Shown here in pieces: positions 62,450 to 64,000 of a stretch of 64,000 nt of DNA. Location of the stretch: contig CAVQVT010000003.1 of assembly GCA_963717255.1 (NCBI GenBank), positions 186,001 through 250,000 of the forward strand, written 5' to 3'. The translations under genes were made by a program, and so were the position numbers. The DNA comes from CAIYQJ01 sp963717255 (GTDB taxonomy: Bacteria > Chloroflexota > Limnocylindria > Limnocylindrales > CSP1-4). Within the stretch, counting starts at the first letter, position 1. Each line of letters starts with the position of its first letter. Under the pieces are notes generated by a model that worked only from the letters and a program-made list of their open reading frames with translations, had not been told where the DNA came from and did no database searches.

Positions 62450-64000
62450 CTAGTACTTCGTCGCGCTGACCGTCGCCGACGCCGTCGTGGGCGCGGCGCC
62501 GCGCGTCGCGCTGTATGTGAAGGCGACGCGCGTCCCCGACGGCACGGTCGTCAGCGCGGTGATCCTCGCGGTCACCGACTGGGACGTGCCCGGCGACACG
62601 ACGACCGCCGCCGGGGTGGTCGAGGTGAAGCCGGCGACGACGGGGCTGGACACCACCGACCACGTGAACGTGGAGCTGCCGCACGGGATGGAGTCGGCGT
62701 TCCGGAGGGTCAGGGTCACGGTCGCGGACGACCCGCGGGACAGGACCGCCGAGGTCGGGCTCGCGGCCAGCGTAGGCGTCCCGCGCGTGCAGCCTGCCAC
62801 GGGCGTGCTCGTGGGCGCGGGGCTGGCCGTCGGCGATGGTGAGGGCGTCGACGTGGGACCCGGCGTGGGCGTGGGGGTCGGGGTGGCACCGGCCGCGGCC
62901 GCGACGGCCTTCGCGGCATCCACGATCCCCGAGCCGCATCCGGGCGGACAGCCGGCGCCTCCGAACGGGTGCGCGGTCTGCCGCATGAGCGACGTGACCT
63001 GGGCGGGAGTGAGCGTCGGCTTCACCGCGAACATGAGCGCGGCGACGGCGGAGACGTGCGGGGTGGCCATGCTCGTGCCCGAGTACCGCGCATACGAAGG
63101 CACGCCCGGTCCCTTGGTCCCGGAGTTGAGGGTGGACCACAGGCTCACGCCGGGCGCCGAGATCTCGACCGACGAGCCGTAGTTGCTGAACGAGGCCCGG
63201 GCGCCGCCGCGGTCCGTCGCGGCCACCGTGATGACCCCGGCGCAGTTTCCCGGCGAGTAGCCGGACGCGTCGCTGCCCTGGTTGCCCGCCGCCACCACGA
63301 TCGCGGTCCCGCGCGCGATCGCGGCGTTGATGGCCGACTGCGTGTACGTGGGGCAGGTCCCGCCACCGCCGAGCGAGAGGCTCTCGACCCGGGCGGGCGT
63401 GGAGTTCGTCGGGACGCCGGCGACCGCGCCGCCGGAGCCCCACACCATCGCGTCCGTGATGTCCGAGAAGTACCCGCTCCCACCCGTCCCGAGGACGCGG
63501 AGCGGCTGGACCTTGGCCTGCGGGGCGATCCCGGCGACCCCGGTCGAGTTCCCGGCGAGCGCGACGATCGTGCCCGTCACGTGCGTGCCGTGCCAGCTGC
63601 TCGCGTGAGAGCCGGAGAAATCCGTGTACCAGTCGCCCGGGTCCGACGGGTCGGCGTCGCGGCCGTTGCCGTCGTTGGAGATCGACATGCTCGACACGAA
63701 GTCGTAGCCGGCGACCGTCTGGCCCGCCAGGTCGGGATGGGTCGTGATGCCCGTGTCCAGGACGGCGACGCGGACCCCGGAACCGAGGGTGCGGTCCCAG
63801 GCCCCGAGAAGGTCGATGCCGTAGGTGGTCGCGGTCGTCCCTTCGCGGAGGTCCCACTGGCCGATGGCGTCCGCGCACGGCGCGGACCCGTTCCAGCACG
63901 GGTCGTTCGGCGGCGCCGCGTCCGCGTGCGCGATCAGATCCGGCTCCGCGTACACGACGCCGGGCGTGCCGCGCAGGTCCACCATCGCCGCACCCATCTC
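62450..64000 (-). CDS. Secreted subtilisin-like serine protease (N-terminus outside the window)
   Basis: The visible 516 residues lack the signal peptide and part of the prodomain, which lie beyond the right edge. The end of the prodomain shows as GVVYAEPDLIAHADA. The S8 catalytic triad is complete: Asp in VRVAVLDTGITTHPDL, His in SWHGTHVTGTIVAL and Ser in YSGTSMATPHVSAVA, with the oxyanion Asn in VVAAGNQGSD. A Thr/Pro/Ser-rich linker (TPTPTPTPGPTSTP) joins a C-terminal beta-sandwich of about 100 residues that resembles NEW3/DUF-type exported domains. It should act outside the cell. Confidence 0.94.
   Translation of the reverse strand, partial: EMGAAMVDLRGTPGVVYAEPDLIAHADAAPPNDPCWNGSAPCADAIGQWDLREGTTATTYGIDLLGAWDRTLGSGVRVAVLDTGITTHPDLAGQTVAGYDFVSSMSISNDGNGRDADPSDPGDWYTDFSGSHASSWHGTHVTGTIVALAGNSTGVAGIAPQAKVQPLRVLGTGGSGYFSDITDAMVWGSGGAVAGVPTNSTPARVESLSLGGGGTCPTYTQSAINAAIARGTAIVVAAGNQGSDASGYSPGNCAGVITVAATDRGGARASFSNYGSSVEISAPGVSLWSTLNSGTKGPGVPSYARYSGTSMATPHVSAVAALMFAVKPTLTPAQVTSLMRQTAHPFGGAGCPPGCGSGIVDAAKAVAAAAGATPTPTPTPGPTSTPSPSPTASPAPTSTPVAGCTRGTPTLAASPTSAVLSRGSSATVTLTLRNADSIPCGSSTFTWSVVSSPVVAGFTSTTPAAVVVSPGTSQSVTARITALTTVPSGTRVAFTYSATRGAAPTTASATVSATKY

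Overview
The window is a stretch of very GC-rich bacterial chromosome, dense with housekeeping genes, with short intergenic gaps and many 1-4 base start/stop overlaps (ATGA, GTGA) inside operons. The gene set (GuaB3-type IMP dehydrogenase-like protein, UPF0182 membrane protein, two-subunit glycine decarboxylase GcvPA/GcvPB, Ycf45/SpoIIIAA-like ATPase with an R3H domain, c-di-AMP receptor, PPK2, PdxS/PdxT, TldD/TldE, family-5 uracil-DNA glycosylase) fits a Chloroflexota lineage, most like the uncultured soil/freshwater Limnocylindria (Ellin6529-type) group. That placement is from memory of gene content; a high-GC actinobacterium is the main alternative. No rRNA, tRNA, CRISPR array, prophage or insertion sequence was seen.

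Layout. 1-4104 (minus): a partial secreted protein with FlgD-like repeats, then mreC and mreB. 4412-5065 (plus): a lipoprotein built from two tandem repeat families. 5214-16535 (minus): fasciclin protein, radC, CPBP protease, zinc-ribbon and membrane proteins, UPF0182, a repeat-bearing zinc-ribbon protein and guaA. 16721-17803 (plus): ppk2. 17813-21529 (minus): YdeI-like protein, truncated haemoglobin, PLP decarboxylase, guaB3. 21795-25275: a methyltransferase and a GAF-GGDEF protein on plus, alternating with NUDIX, DinB-like and c-di-AMP receptor genes on minus. 25397-36220 (minus): tmk, an intergenic repeat block, then a complete-looking [NiFe] hydrogenase operon (small subunit, large subunit, cytochrome b, mini-HypA, protease, HypF, HypC, HypD, HypE). 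36514-46024 (plus): tldD/tldE, LysE, two SDRs, gcvPA/gcvPB, ATP-NAD kinase-like. 46081-53443 (minus): P-type ATPase, R3H ATPase, GNAT, pdxT, pdxS. 54089-60066 (plus): udgB, sua5, HNH, cca, TPR, galE and a small Cys-rich protein. 60289-64000: MFS exporter, a DNA-ligase-like protein lacking its catalytic lysine, and a partial subtilase.

Working together. The hydrogenase operon would make a Tat-exported, membrane-anchored uptake enzyme feeding H2 electrons through cytochrome b to the quinone pool, with most maturation factors supplied in the same transcript. hypB is missing here and hypA is reduced to about 49 codons. The small subunit has Asn where the second proximal-cluster Cys is normally found.

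Two general observations matter for every reader. First, about eleven single-base indels, mostly in G/C runs, break otherwise intact genes (8984, 9880, 32390, 38875, 40899, 42725, 43503, 43917, 55328, 55615, 55917); insertions and deletions both occur, so consensus error is more likely than gene decay. Second, at least eight genes without a Shine-Dalgarno sequence carry a -10-like hexamer TANN(A/C)T followed by CG(G/C) exactly 6-9 bases before the start codon, which looks like a leaderless promoter class.
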